From Uloborus plumipes (taxonomy: Eukaryota > Arthropoda > Arachnida > Araneae > Uloboridae): a stretch of DNA of 64,000 nucleotides. The notes under the pieces are model-generated. The model searched no databases. It was not told the origin of the DNA and saw nothing but the letters and a program-made list of their open reading frames with translations. The DNA is taken from contig JAXGGA010001081.1 in assembly GCA_038373865.1 (NCBI GenBank), positions 1 through 64,000 of the forward strand, read 5' to 3'. The position numbers were made by a program, and so were the translations under genes. Shown here in pieces: positions 1 to 12,191 of the stretch. Each line of letters opens with the position of its first letter. The first letter of the stretch is position 1.

Positions 1-1241
1 CATTACGACAGTATTTCTAAGCAATACCGTGCATAATTTTGGGGAAATTATGTAAGTTTAGTGTTTAATCGGCTTAGCGCGATAAAAAAATATTTTACTT
101 CCTCATTTGAAGCAAATTAGAAAATAATATTTCTATGTGCACTTTGAAGTAGTTTATTTGTATTCAGGACTTTAAAAAATTTTTTAAAGGAACATCATGA
201 GAACTTTTTTGAGTAGAAGAATATATGGGAGAGGAGTGGTGGCAGTTTTTACTGTTCCGGGCTTCTCCCAAAAACTATTTCTGTATCCGCTCTTGCTTCT
301 GTATACATTTAAATCAGTGAACCAAATATGTATAAAATAATAATTAAATAGTCGGGTCATTTTTTTTTTTTTTTTTTTGAATCTTAATGCCTGGGATTTC
401 TATGAGCTGTAACTTCGATTAACATTGTTGCCTCAATCTTCACACGCATTGTTTTGTTGTGCAACGATTGTTGCAAAAGGGGCATTAAACTTTAAAAAAA
501 AAATCAATGTTCAATGCGAGGTGCTGGATGCTGAATGTGTGCAGCTCTTTATTAATTTATTTTACTGCAAAATTTTTTTTTAATTTTCATAATTTTGAAT
601 TGAAATAGAAGGATCAAATACAATTCTTTTTCCAAGAAGAGAGACTAGTGTCGCCATCTAAACTTTATTTACGAAAGTACTTTGCGTTTGCTTCATTTTT
701 GAAATTATTTATTGTTGAAACTGTACGAATGGCCCTTAAACATTGAACGAGAAAAAACTTGAACGAGAATATTGTATATTCTAATAAAAATTTGTACACT
801 TAGTTATTCATCTGAAACATTTTTGCTGTAAATATGATTAGATCTTAATGCATTGCTTTAAGTTCTATTGAAATGAACTATTCTTATCCATACTCCATCA
901 TATATCTTTCTAACTGTGCAATTATTATTATTATCATTATTATTATTATCATTATTATTATTATTATACTTTTAACGCTCTTTGGAAACCGTAGTAGTTA
1001 CTATTCACTTTCACTTTGATTTTCAACAATTAACATAATAACAACGTCGTTTTATTTTATTTCGCTCGCATGGGGCAAGAGTTCATAATGGGTTCAATAA
1101 TTGTCTTAAAATACAATTCATATACTTTGCCTAGGGGGGGGGGGTGGTGCAGTATTAGTTTGACACAGATCGAAGAATATTCTAGAAGTATAGAGATGCA
1201 TAACATTGTTAGATGTGTATTTTTTTTTACAGTGAAAACAA
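1..1241. other. AT-rich stretch without a recognised gene
   Basis: I see no coding sequence or element end here. The stretch holds a poly-T run near 361-379, an ATT microsatellite and a G-run near 1135. Short open frames at its right end run into the neighbouring transposon and show no protein-like features. Confidence 0.6.
921..967. repeat. (ATT)n microsatellite
   Basis: Fifteen or so ATT units, broken by two ATC variants. Confidence 0.9.
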
Positions 1242-1331
1242 TAGGGGAGAGCGGGGCTAAAAGTTCCGCGGGTAAGTTGTTCCCTTTGAAATATCTCAGC
1301 TAAGAAAAAAGATACATGTATTTTGTAAATA

Positions 1332-2860
1332 CACTGCGATGCAAAAGTTTAGACAAAATGCAAATATGTGAATAAAAAGAAAGCTATTCAACGAAATGCT
1401 TTCAAATTTCTACTGCAGGTACACAATATGGTACCAAATACGTGTCTGGAGTTCTTATAACTATAACTGGAATCAAATTTTGGATATTACAAAAGACATT
1501 TTTTTTACATTGTTGCAAAAGTTTAGACAATAGTCAGATTTTACGCAAATATCGCTTGAAATGTGATTGGTGGAGGAAATGCGGGACTGTATTATTCATT
1601 TATAAAGTGCAGAGATTGCTGAATGAATAATCAAAATCTCAAAAGCTCTTTAGTTCTCGTGTAAAGAAGATGAGAAAGTTTGGAAGCCGAAATTTGAAAA
1701 TGAACCTACTTTATTAATTTTTTGTCTTTTAAATCGGCTCTAGTATGGTAGTACATTGTTTTTTACTTTGTGGAGAGCAAATTCAGACATGCGTATCGAT
1801 CAAAAAGTCCAAGAAAAATTATATTTCTTAAGGATGAAGGAATTGAAAAAACGGCTCAGACTGACGATTCGCCCCTTAATCCTACAAAACTTCAACTTGG
1901 GTCAAAAACAGCACGTGACAGCATAAGTAGATGAACAACTGAATCGGAATGCATAAAAAAAAACAAAGACTTGTGCTTGAGCCTTTTCGGACAGAGTGTC
2001 CCAAATAAGCCAGATTTTATTGGTAAAAGCAGCACAGCATATGATCATTGGATATTTCTCAAGTCCCTCGAAAAGAACTATAATCCATCTAGGCCATCCC
2101 AATTTTAATAATTTTTATCAAAGAAAGTACCATTTATTGTTTAGTCACGATGATACATATGCTGCTTTTCACATTAAAATCTGGCTTATTTGGGACACTC
2201 TGTCCAAAAATGCTCAGGCGCAATTCTTTGGGTTTTTTTATGCATTCCGATTCAGTTGTTCATCTACTTATGCTGTCATGTGCTGTTTTTGACCCAAGTT
2301 GAAGTTTTGTAGGATTAAGGGGCGAATCGTCAGTCTGAGCCGTTTTTTCAATTCCTTCCTCCTTAAGAAATATAATTTTTCTTGGACTTTTTGATCGATA
2401 AGCATGTCTGAATTTGCTCTCATCAAAGTAAAAAACAATGTACTACCATACTAGAGTCGATTTAAAAGACAAAAAATTAATAAAGTAGGTTCATTTTCAA
2501 ATTTTAGCTTCCAAACTTTCTCATCTTCTTTACACGAGAACTAAAGAGCATTTGAGATTTTGATTATTTATTCAGCAATCTCTGCACTTTATAAATGAAT
2601 AATATAGTCCCGCATTTCCTCCACCAATCACATGTCAAGGGATATTTGCATAAAATCTGACTATTGTCTAAACTTTTGCAACAATGTAAAAAAATTTCTT
2701 TTGTAATATCCAAAATTTAATTCCAGTTATAGTTATAAGAACTCCAGACACGTATTTGGGCCATATTGTGTACCTGCAGTAGAACTTTGAAAGCGTTTCG
2801 TTGAATAGTTTTCTTTTTATTCACATATTTGCATTTTGTCTAAACTTATGCATCGCAGTG
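1332..2860. mobile_element. Foldback Tc1/mariner-type element
   Basis: A near-perfect long inverted repeat. The left end reads CACTGCGATGCAAAAGTTTA; the right end is the complement, with one mismatch in the outer part. TA flanks both sides (1330-1331, 2861-2862). The arms are about 0.7 kb each and pair with only scattered substitutions and small indels, around a short spacer near 2065-2135. Open frames inside are mirror images of the arms and do not resemble a transposase, so the element is non-autonomous and would need a transposase supplied elsewhere. It interrupts the 1244-4826 element. Confidence 0.85.
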
Positions 2861-3164
2861 TACGTCGTGAAATAGAATGTTATAGCGCACAAATGGCGGC
2901 CATTTTAGCCAGCCCAGTGGCGTCCGGTGTACCAAAAGTCGAGCACGTGCATTACTGATTTACGAAAGTAAATATTTTTGTTTTTGGTGTTTTTGGTCTT
3001 TCGCCCTAAATTGAATAGTTAATGTTTAGCTTTTTGGTTTTTTTACATGAAGATAGATTGTGCACCCTTATATCCTACGCTGAAACTATTTATGTTTCGT
3101 TATCTAACCTATAATTTAATGTTTTAAAGACATGTGCTTTTGGGGCTAGTTGTTCCCTTTTTTG

Positions 3165-3196
3165 GGGGCAAGTTGTTCCGCGGAACAACTTGCCCC
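3165..3196. repeat. Perfect 32-nt palindrome
   Basis: GGGGCAAGTTGTTCCG followed directly by its exact reverse complement. The half-site is the motif repeated through the surrounding Tc1/mariner-type element, so this looks like two subterminal motifs abutting head to head. Confidence 0.85.
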
Positions 3197-3612
3197 AGAA
3201 AAATTAGCAACTATCCCGAAGAAACGTCTTGCCCTATTCATCTGAACCAGTGATGCAGTGACTTAATACACATATAAATAAATATTATATGCTACTGTGA
3301 AGACCGAAAGTGAGATTTCATCAAACATAAATCCAGAAATATTCAGTCTATCCGATTGATATATATTAGATATAAAATTTTCGAAAAGCGAACCATGTAA
3401 GCTATCGAAATATGTTTCATACTTTGATATAAAAGTCATAATTTCGGAGAATCGTATTAGAAGTTCTAGATAGCTCCCTGTTATAACTGAAGACTGAACC
3501 AATTATCTTAGCTTATTAGCTGTTGAAGCTGTTAGTTATTATATGTAATTTTCATTTGTTGCACTGCATTAACTGTATTTTACCATAGTAATGTGTTATA
3601 ATTTACTATTTA

Positions 3613-4480
3613 CTAGATGCGTTGCCCGGCTTTGCACGGTCTACCTTGAGAATAAAACTTTTGTCAAGCAACGCGTGTCTATAAGTCCCGATTGCATTAT
3701 TAAAGTCGATATTTTGCCGGCATCTAGTGCAAAAAAGAAATCAATCGCCAAAAAAAGTTTTAAATCCCGTCGTAACAGGAAAAGCCTCAAAGCAAAGGTC
3801 TCATCAGAAAGATCGAAGAAAATACGACCTAAAGGAAATTTTCTCGCGCAGCTTTGGAAATTACTAACCGCTTCACCCGGCAAAAAGATACAGGCGTTTT
3901 TAAGTTAGTAAAAATCAATTTCAAATTGGATTTACAGAAATCGTCTGTTCTAATTAGCGTGAAAAAAATGAATGGTAAAAAAAAAGTTGAATAAAAATGG
4001 GTTGCCATTTTTTTCTTGAGCGTAAACTAATTTTCTAAATATGGCCGATTTTAACAGCATTCAGTGGATTTTTCGCAAAATATCGCCAATAGCGCAAAAA
4101 TTGAACCGAAATTCAAGAAATCATTTTCTTCGGCAAATTTGTCGCCAACTTGGCGAGCTGTCACCAAGTTGGAACCAAACACTTGGCGACCAAAAGCTTG
4201 GAGATATATCGTCAAGTAATTGCGCCAATTCATATCACTTTTGTCTACATTAAAATTAACACTGATTTACCCCAAAGAAGGGGTAAGCCCCCCCCCCGGG
4301 AACATTCGAATGCAACCACAAGGGGAGGTACACAACTAGACCTCCCCCAAAGCCAACATAGTATCAGACTAGAATCTTCTACGGTATACAATTTTTGAGT
4401 TACGCGACGTACCTACATACGCACATGCATACAAACGTACATACAGTCATACAGCTGTACATAAAGTCATACTAATATCA
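3613..4480 (-). mobile_element. Helitron relic, minus strand
   Basis: Read on the minus strand, a short stem (CCGTGC...GCCGG) is followed by a spacer and CTAG, then T, at 3616-3613. This is the hairpin plus CTRR signature of a Helitron 3' end. Toward 4380-4450 the text (a gagttacgcgacgtacctac stretch and repeated acatac units) loosely resembles the 5' part of the better Helitron at 43675-45327, but no clean TC terminus is visible, so the 4480 boundary is approximate. A 105-codon open frame at 3591-3908 crosses the Helitron end. It is rich in Lys and Arg but matches nothing I recognise; I do not call it a gene. Confidence 0.45.
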
Positions 4481-4828
4481 ACCATTGTTTTTTGAATACA
4501 AATTATGTTTTTAAGGAGTTATTCATCTCGCAACGTGGTTAAATTCGAAATCAGTATCGTTATTCATCGTCTTGTTAATATCGGAACAATTTGCCCCAAC
4601 CACGGAACAACTTGCCCCAAGACGGGGTTAGTTGTTCCTTTTCGGCTTTACTTGCTATAAAATTAATTATTAAAAAACCTTACAAAATACAACTCAAAAA
4701 ATAGTCTGTATATCAAAGGGACATATAATACTAAGTTTTAACCTCGGAATATTAATTCTAGAACATTGTTTTCAAAACGAATTTTGAGCTTGATCAAAAA
4801 ACGGAACTTTTAGCCCCGCTCTCCCCTA

Positions 4829-5350
4829 CTCTTTTCCTGGAGTTTAAAATGAAAACAAATTTTGAAAATGCTCATTTTGCAGGAAATTTTCAATTTTTTT
4901 GGCAGCACACATTTTTGTTATAGAAATTTTAACAGGCTTCAAGACAAAGCGGTCATTTGAACAATATTTTGAGGATTCCCCAGATGTGCGTTCTTTGTAA
5001 ATACATATTTTCGTTGACAGAAAATAATTTTAATTTTTCAAGCATGTACCGACAGCCCTGTTATGACGCTCAGAAACTGGATTCTGAATGTCATAGCCGG
5101 GCTGCCGGTATATACTTGTAGCTTTTGCCCAATATTGTTATTATTTAAAATTGTAGTGGCGTCATCTATTGACGAAAGGACCTATTTATTATGTGTCTTG
5201 TCTGGTTTGAAATTGCCTGCAAGTTCAGTCATATCAATTTTTATTTCCTTATTAGGAAAAAAAAAAGAAAGAAAGAAAGAATATACATTTGATAACGAAT
5301 GGATTTCCTCGAACTAATTTTTCAGCCTGCCCGAGGTCAGTATTTTATAA
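4829..5350. other. Spacer between transposons
   Basis: No gene recognised. It includes a GAAA microsatellite near 5264-5280. An 84-codon open frame at 5063-5317 shows no recognisable domain. Confidence 0.5.
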
Positions 5351-5353
5351 AAA

Positions 5354-6588
5354 CAAAAATTGGGTTCGATTTATCGTAAATCGTGTGCTACTAATTTATT
5401 ACATTTCTACGACAAGGTTTCCTTGGCTTTAGATAGCATAAAATGCGTAGATGTTGTTTACATAGATTTTCAAAAAGCTTTCGATAAGGTACCGCATGTA
5501 GCACTACTCAGCAAATTAGCTGGTATAGGGGTAGGAGGTAAAATTCTAGTTTGGGTTAGGAATTGGCTGACAGGAAGGAAACAAAGAGTAGTTGTTAGGG
5601 GTAACTATTCTAAATGGAGTGAGGTTTTAAGTGGGGTTCCCCAAGGATCAGTTTTAGGTCCCCTTTTGTTTATTATTTTTATGAATGACATTCATGAAAA
5701 TGTTTCTGGAAACATGAATTGTTTTGCCGATGATGTCAAACTTATGGGGGTTGTAGAAAATGACGAACAAATAAATCAGCTGCAACAGGATTTGGATCAT
5801 ATTACTAAATGGGCAGACAAGTGGGGTATGGCAGTTAATGTTGGGAAATGTCAAGTGCTGCATTTCGGTCATGGAAATAAGCATACAAGCTATTATTTAC
5901 AGGGTTCGGTCATTAGTAGGGCAGATAATGTTATGGATCTAGGTGTCTTAATAAATCAGGATTTCAAGTCCAGTCAACAGTGCAGCATAACTAGTAACAA
6001 AGCCAATAGGATGCTTGGGTTTATTAATAGATCTATTTCAAACAAATCTAAGAAGGTTCTTCTGCCTCTATATAGAAGTTTGGTAAGACCTCATTTGGAG
6101 TATGCTGTTCAGTTTTGGTCTCCTTATCTGAAGAAAGACATTAATTTATTGGAAAGGGTACAAAGAAGGGCTACAAGGTTAGTAAATGGATTTTCTAATT
6201 TAGACTATGATTCCAGACTTAGAATGCTTAATATGTATAGTCTTGAGCAAAGGAGAACCAGAGGGGACATGATTCAGTTATTTAAATTTATTAAAATGAA
6301 TGATGTTGCAGGGTTGGAGTTTTGCAAGGAAAGCAGGACAAGGGGTCATTGTTTTAAGCTGTTTAAACCTCAGGCGAACCTGGAAATTCGAAAAAATTAC
6401 TATTTTAGCAGGGTAGTGGGAACTTGGAACGGCTTACCGGAAGAGGCGGTAAAGAGCAATGGAGTAGAAGGCTTTAAGAGGGCCATTGATCTTCATTGGG
6501 GTCTTTAATTTGACTAGGACCAGCCAAGTTGGGCCCTGAGCCTGCTGCTGGTCGCCACATTTGTATTTGTATTTGTATTTGTATTTTT
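5354..6588 (+). mobile_element. 5'-truncated non-LTR retrotransposon (CR1/jockey-like)
   Basis: The fragment enters within the reverse-transcriptase domain and runs through the end of ORF2, a short 3' untranslated region (6509-6556) and a terminal (TTTGTA)n tail at 6557-6588. A simple-repeat tail rather than poly-A is usual in CR1- and I-like lineages. The 5' truncation is the normal outcome of incomplete target-primed reverse transcription. A second copy of the same 3' end lies at 37196-37373 on the minus strand. Clade assignment (CR1 or jockey/I) is inference from motif style only. Confidence 0.85.
5360..6508 (+). pseudogene. Reverse-transcriptase C-terminal portion of a non-LTR retrotransposon ORF2
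   Basis: An open frame of 382 codons encodes much of an RT domain. Visible motifs, numbered from the frame's first codon: YIDFQKAFDKV at 34-44 with the first catalytic Asp (D36), SGVPQGSVLGP at 91-101, and the catalytic FADD box at 122-125. A thumb-like region follows with LGVLI (about 194-198), and a C-terminal segment with LLPLYRSLVRPHLEYA and WSPY, typical of jockey/CR1 polymerases. The apparent start is TTG, just after an in-frame stop at 5348-5350. It is therefore a truncation artefact, not a real initiator: the endonuclease, ORF1 and N-terminal RT are missing. The remaining frame has no internal stop over 1.1 kb, which suggests a fairly recent insertion. It cannot mobilise itself. Function in the full element is reverse transcription of the element RNA at the target site. 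Confidence 0.9.
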
Positions 6589-7315
6589 TCCGTCACATTT
6601 TGCCGTTGTCAAACTAGCTTTAACAATGCCCTTAAAAGATTTTTTTCATTTTTTTTTGAGGGGGGGGGGTAGTAAGAGGATGCTCATCTGTTTAACACCT
6701 TTCCTCTCATTCCTGCCAAAACCATGGGCTGAGCTTTCGTGGTCTATTTCTCACGCCCGTGATATTTCTGGGCTAGAGCGTACAAATTTGATGCTGAGAA
6801 AAAATTTCGAAAATAAAACATAAATACCTATATTATACAAGCACCTTTATTTATGTAATGTTCTGAATTAAAAAAGACACTTTTGTCACCGTTTTCTTGA
6901 GAATAATGAGACCGTTAAGGGGTATCTTACCTTTCTGGTAACTTTTTTAAGGGAAAAAATTAAATTCTTTCAAAACGAAACTTTCGGAAATTAAATGCTA
7001 CTTTAAGAAATAGTTTCTCTTCAAACAAAAGTGATAAAATTGGTATAAAAAAGTTATTACAGTTTATTTACCCCCCCCCCTTTTTTTTGGCTTTCCAAGA
7101 TGCATATTCCTAATCAAAATAATTTTTAGTTTGAAAAAACTAAAAATACGCTTTTCGAATTTTATCAAACTAACTTAAGTTGTAGGAAAGAAAATATTTA
7201 GTATAATATACTTAATACTATCAGTAACTACTAAAATATAAACTATATTTTCATGATACTCTTACTGATTGCCCTCTGGTTTTCAAAACTATTGAATATC
7301 CGCTAAGTTTGCATG
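6589..7315. other. AT-rich stretch without a recognised gene
   Basis: It holds a G-run near 6661, a C-run near 7071-7080 and no protein-like frame. Confidence 0.5.
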
Positions 7316-7575
7316 CACTTATAATAAATCAACATGTAAATATAGATAAGCCTTTAGTATTAATAACAGTATTAAGTACATTACTTTTATGTTTGCGAAG
7401 AACGTGAATTTTATCTTTTTTTCAGAGTTACATACAAACTGAAACACTTATAATATATCAACATGTAATACAGTTTAGCCTTTAGTATTAATAATAGTAT
7501 TAAAAGTATAAGCTAGTATTAAATATATTACTTTTATATTTGTAAAGCACGTGAACTTTATCTTTTATTCAGAGG
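7316..7575. repeat. Tandem duplication of a ~130-bp unit
   Basis: Two diverged copies in direct orientation begin with cacttataataaatcaaca at 7316 and a one-base variant at 7445. Both continue through gcctttagtattaataa and end near acgtgaa...ttttatctttt...cagag. The second copy carries a short insertion. It is followed by CATA and CAAA simple repeats (7581-7612). Confidence 0.75.
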
Positions 7576-10167
7576 CTCATACATACATACAAACAAACAA
7601 ACAAACAAACCCACATGTGAAAATAATAAAAACGTATTAATAAGATTTCATAACCTTTTTAAAAAATCCTTCTGCAGCGTTAACTTTTAAAACGTAAAGG
7701 CAAAAGGTTGGATTTATGCACGCATATCATTAATAAAATCCTTGGAAAAACGTTACAAACCGACGTAATGAAATTTAAAATTGCAAATATGAAAGGATCA
7801 GCAGTACAGAGCAGTGGAATCGTTTAGTGTTATTTATTCTATCGTCGAAACATAATTTAAAAATCGCCATTAATTTCCAGATAATATGCGCTATTTATTC
7901 AGGAATACTCGCGTCTAATCTTATTGCTTACTTATTTACTTAATTCATTTATTTTTGTTTATGTGTTGTTTGCCTTTCCCCTACATGCATTCCTCGATGG
8001 ACATGGATTGCATTTTGAAAGTTCAAATAATGAAAACAAAATTATTCTATTACTGCATCCTAGATTTTAAAGATCGTGTGCTGGAGATTTAGAAACTTGA
8101 CCTAGATAATTATCTTACGAATACTTAATTTCTAAAGTAATTAAAACAATCGATAAGCTTTTCCGTTATGAAACTGGCTCTAACCTTGGTGCTTAACGGT
8201 GCTGCTAATAATACTTCTCGTTATCAGTCAGATATATTGGTTTCGAAAAATGCTTTTGATCCAAAACTAAGATCTGTCTCGTTTTTTCATTCGTCCTAAT
8301 TTGCATGATGTAGCGTGGCACTTTCTTCGAAAACTTTTTTTATACATTGCTCTGTGTCTATTATTTAGAGAAGACTCATTTAGAACAGATGAAGATGTAC
8401 CTTTACTTCTTCTCAATGATCTATCATGCCCATTTCGCAAACGCCTCCTAAATACTAAATGCCAGCTGCTTTCTGGTTTTTAGCACAGAGCAAAATTTCG
8501 TCCTTGGTTCACAAAGCACTGCCATCTACCTGAGTTTTTCGAGAAAGATAAATTAAAGATTGGTTCATTTCTAAATTTGAATTTAAAAGTCAACTAATAA
8601 AAAACTTTATTCAAATATTGTTTGAATTTATCACCATAACAACGACATCATCGTATTGCCGCAAGGTGGCGTTCAAAGTAGAACCAATGTCGACCGCAGC
8701 GAAGCAAATGTATTTGGCATTGAGTAATTTAGGAGGCGTTGGTTTAGTTTGCTCATAAGCCTATTAATCGTTGGCAAAAAAAAAAAAAAAAAAGAAAAGA
8801 AAAAAGAATAGTAGAAATCAAGTTAATTGTTAAAATAGCTTTGATTTCAGGGCTGTACTTGAGCAACCATAGAATTATGAATTCTGGGCTTTTGAAACTT
8901 TGCAAAGTATGCATGTTTATGAGGCGCTAGCAAAGGCAAGAGACTTACTTCATAGTCCTTTGAAGTTTTGTAAACTTGAACAGTTTCTTGCGTAGAAAAC
9001 ATTCCAAACATTAAAGAAAATTTAGCGTCAAGTTTGACTTTAAAAAAAAAACCTACATGAACATAAATTTTCTCACAGCGTTGTTTCACATTCAAATACG
9101 AGTTTTGTTTTCCCGCTTGTCATAAGTGGGTTGATAAAAGTTGATGGTTTTTGCCATTAAGAGCAAAACGCTGAATTCGTGAAAATTTTCTATCTTTGAA
9201 TTTTAAGTGAGTCTGAATAGCTTTTTTTAGTATTGTATGCATGTCAATTCACAAGAAAAGGGAACTGATTTTATAACCTTTCGTTCATTTTATTTTTTTA
9301 TATACCAGTTTATTTTTTTTTATTTACCATTTTTTTTATTTTAAGATGCGTTAATTTCCCAAAATATGTTTTATTTTACCTAAGAATTGCTACCATTGAA
9401 CAAGACACTTTACAGTCAGAAACAACACCCATAACGAAATAAGTTTTCTTTTTCCCATTCTGTAAAACTAGATTTTTTTTAGTCGTCACTTCTCTTGTAA
9501 TAACGATCATAACTCTGTACCTGTACCTGTACATATGGATGAAATCTTTTTTCGAAACTCAAAAAATAAATGCCCCTGAAATTTTCACACCTGATGCAGT
9601 TACAGTGAACTCTCACTTATACACCGCATCATTTACGCGACTTTTTCGTTTATACGATGATTTTAAATGGTCCTCTAAAGATCAATATTTCCTTTATGAG
9701 TCGAATTTTGCGAAAAATGTGAAAATTTTAATTTATTTTCTCTAAAAATTAAGCATTTTTCTTCATTTTCCTCTTTAATCTCTCGCCTTTATTGCTCACG
9801 GAAGGCATTTTTTCCGCATGAACGAGAGTTCGGAGAGGGACAATTATCTATTATGAATCGTTTTAAAGGGAGCAGTTTGTAATTAGGTGTGCTACAATTT
9901 TTTTTCTCTTTATCATTGTAGTTAAGTTACAGTTATTGCCAAATCGTAGTAATATGTCCATTGTCTATAGAAACATTCTTATTCATTCTCTCATTAGAGC
10001 CTATGTTGCGTTTTAGTCCTTTAAATAGACTTGTTCACTTATACGTCTCTCTCACTTATGCGCCTTTTTCTGTTGGTCCCTAGGGCAGGCGCATCAGTGA
10101 GAGTCCACTGTAATTTGAGAAACTTTGAGCCATGCGGGATGATGTTGCATAAGTTCATATTTTTAAG
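7576..10167. other. AT-rich stretch without a recognised gene
   Basis: No splice-supported exon or element end was found. It contains a poly-A run near 8779-8797. Short open frames (8301-8483, 8847-9095, 9539-9745) lack recognisable domains. Confidence 0.5.
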
Positions 10168-10169
10168 TA

Positions 10170-11034
10170 GGGGAATGTGGGGCAAAGTAAATGGTGAAAT
10201 ATTTATCCTGCTTTTAGCGTCACCTGTCGGCAGAATTTTAACTAGGTAATAACACGCGTAGTCTATTCTCGTTAGGAGAAAATTACTTCTGAAGATCAAA
10301 CGATATTGCAAGCAGTTTTCAAAAATTGATACTCATATCGCCATATTTCGTTGTCATCAAACTTTTTTTATTATTCTAAAATGACAATGTTCTTATTCTT
10401 AACATTTCAAACATTATTTGAGACTGACTAATATTCGCTAAAATATTTATTAGTTCCATGTTAATCTTGTTTTTATTTTGAATGTTTTGTACAACAAGTG
10501 AATGTATACGGAGCAAAGTGAAATAATTCATTTCACTCACTTGTTCAATTATTTATTAAATCACGGATAAATTCATTTATTAATTAATTCATTTGTGATC
10601 ATTTATTTTATAATTCACTTATTTTATAATTCATTAACTATTTTATTTACTCTCTTTTTTCGCATATATTATTAATTAAGTAATTTATTTACTCGTTTAA
10701 TATTTCTTTATTTATTCTTTTTTCATTAGATTTACTTATTTATTTGATTAAAATTCTTTTTAATCAATGGCAAAAATTTTCATTGAAAAAAAGAATTTTT
10801 TTTTTTTCACTTTGCTCCATGACAAAAAAGGGAAAATGTTCCACTTTTTCAAAAATATTTTTTCAACGGTGCAAATTTACTGCCAAAAATTTTAACAAGT
10901 GCTTCGGTGCAAGTTTTATGTTAAAATAATTTGTTTGTTCTTTAAGTACTGTAATTTTTATTTAATTTTCTTTTTTTTTTTCATTTTGAAAAAGGTAAGG
11001 TTTCTTAACTGTTTCACTTTGCCCCATATCCCAC
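10170..11034. mobile_element. Possible TA-flanked non-autonomous element
   Basis: The left end GGGGAATGTGGGGCAAAGT and the right end (complement GTGGGATATGGGGCAAAGT) are imperfect inverted repeats with TA outside both (10168-10169, 11035-11036). Internal variants such as ggagcaaagtga (near 10511) and tcactttgctcc (near 10808) echo the termini. The style (G-rich ends, gggcaaag motifs) resembles the 1244-4826 element. The interior is AT-rich and non-coding. Confidence 0.6.
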
Positions 11035-11036
11035 TA

Positions 11037-11952
11037 CTATATTTGGCTCCAAAAGCCAATCTAGAAGACCAAATGCCGCACTCTGCTGGTAAAGTTATAT
11101 TATCAGTTTTTTCTGCTCTTTATTTATAAAAAAATGGCAACACTGTACGTGTACTTGCCAATTTTATCACAATCATATTAATTCTGAATTTAGTTTCGAA
11201 ACTATTCTTGAATGTTGATTATATGAATATTGTGGTGTCGTGAACAAAAAATGGAGATTTTTTAAATATTTAGAAATTTTAATTTTTCTAGTTCAAAGTT
11301 TTGCGAATATAAATACTATTGCCAAATCGATCCAATACAATTTTTAAATTGATGGCATTTCTGACGTTGCTAAAGTTTCCCCAAATTGGCAGGATAATTT
11401 TAAACTAGGTTTATACGATTTATTCAAAGTGTTGTTATAATAATTATTTCTTAATTTTTGATATCTATAAAATATTTCAGAATTTTTTTTCCAGTTTTGT
11501 GCCAACAAATACAATAACGCTACTAAAAGGGAGAAGCGCAATTGAAAGTTTAGAAATTGAAGCTCAAAGTTACTCAGAATTAGCGTTTAAGCGTCGCCTT
11601 ATGTTATGTGGAATAAAAAGCCTTCACTCATTTGATGTTTACAAATGTGCAATAAAGAAAAAGCATGTATGCAAAAAATAACTTTATTCAAGCAAAAATT
11701 GTTTACCAACATTCACCATAAAGTTCACGATAGCAATAAATAAGAAAATAAATAAATAAATAAATAATGAATGTACACAAATCAAATGTCAATTTAGCAC
11801 TTGATGCAAACTTTATCAGTACAGCTTTTTGAATAATCAGGAATGTTTGTGCTGAAACTCGTCAGATACATAATTAATTTTAAACTTGGTATCATTTGAA
11901 ATCCAATTAGAAAGTTTCATATTTACGTATTTGTGAAATCTTAAATTACACG
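11037..11952. other. AT-rich stretch without a recognised gene
   Basis: Nothing beyond a TAAA-type microsatellite at 11746-11767. Short open frames at 11344-11541 (minus) and 11499-11681 (plus) have no recognisable features. Confidence 0.5.
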
Positions 11953-11954
11953 TA

Positions 11955-12189
11955 CACCGGAAAAAAAAACTTGTTTTTACAGTATAATACCGGCAGCAGA
12001 GGTTCCAGTTTAAAGCAGCAAAATGCACAATAATAAAATGTAACACTAGCAATTTCACTTTTGTACTATAAAACTAGCAATTTTTGCAGTTTATTACTGT
12101 AAAGTTTGCAATTTTACAATTTATCACTGTAAAATTACTATAAAATTAGCTGTATTTTACTGTAAAAACAACACTTTTTTTTTGCTGTG
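11955..12189. mobile_element. TA-flanked MITE with internal TTTTACAG repeats (copy 1)
   Basis: Bounded by TA at 11953-11954 and 12190-12191. The ends are CACCGG-A-run-ACTTGTTTTTACAG and, inverted, CTGTAAAAACAACA-T-run-GCTGTG. Inside lies the family core GCAGCAGAGGTTCCAGTTT, then short repeats built from TTTTACAG, TTATTACTGTAAA and TTAGCAATT. Other copies: 24992-25424, 26030-26460 (interrupted), 39777-40117, 46758-46870 and 48261-48727. Confidence 0.75.
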
Positions 12190-12191
12190 TA

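Larger units (their letters stand above)
1244..4826. mobile_element. TA-flanked Tc1/mariner-type element, non-autonomous, carrying two nested insertions
   Basis: The ends are inverted repeats. The left starts GGGGAGAGCGGGGCTAAAAG and the right ends with its complement, matching over about 25 bp. Each is flanked by TA (1242-1243 and 4827-4828), the target duplication of the Tc1/mariner superfamily. Inside, variants of GTTGTTCC / GGAACAACTTGCCCC recur near 1268, 3147, 3165-3196, 4588, 4603 and 4627, as expected for subterminal transposase-binding repeats (inference). No transposase frame is visible. A foldback element (1332-2860) and a Helitron relic (from 3613) lie inside, so this is the oldest layer of the nest. 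Without them the element would be roughly 1.2-2 kb. Confidence 0.8.

Noticed and set aside
3591..3908. 105-codon Lys/Arg-rich open frame
   Set aside because: It crosses a Helitron 3' terminus and its opposite strand is open too; no domain and no splice support.
5654..5884. Minus-strand frame inside the reverse-transcriptase region
   Set aside because: Shadow of the plus-strand RT frame, which carries clear catalytic motifs.
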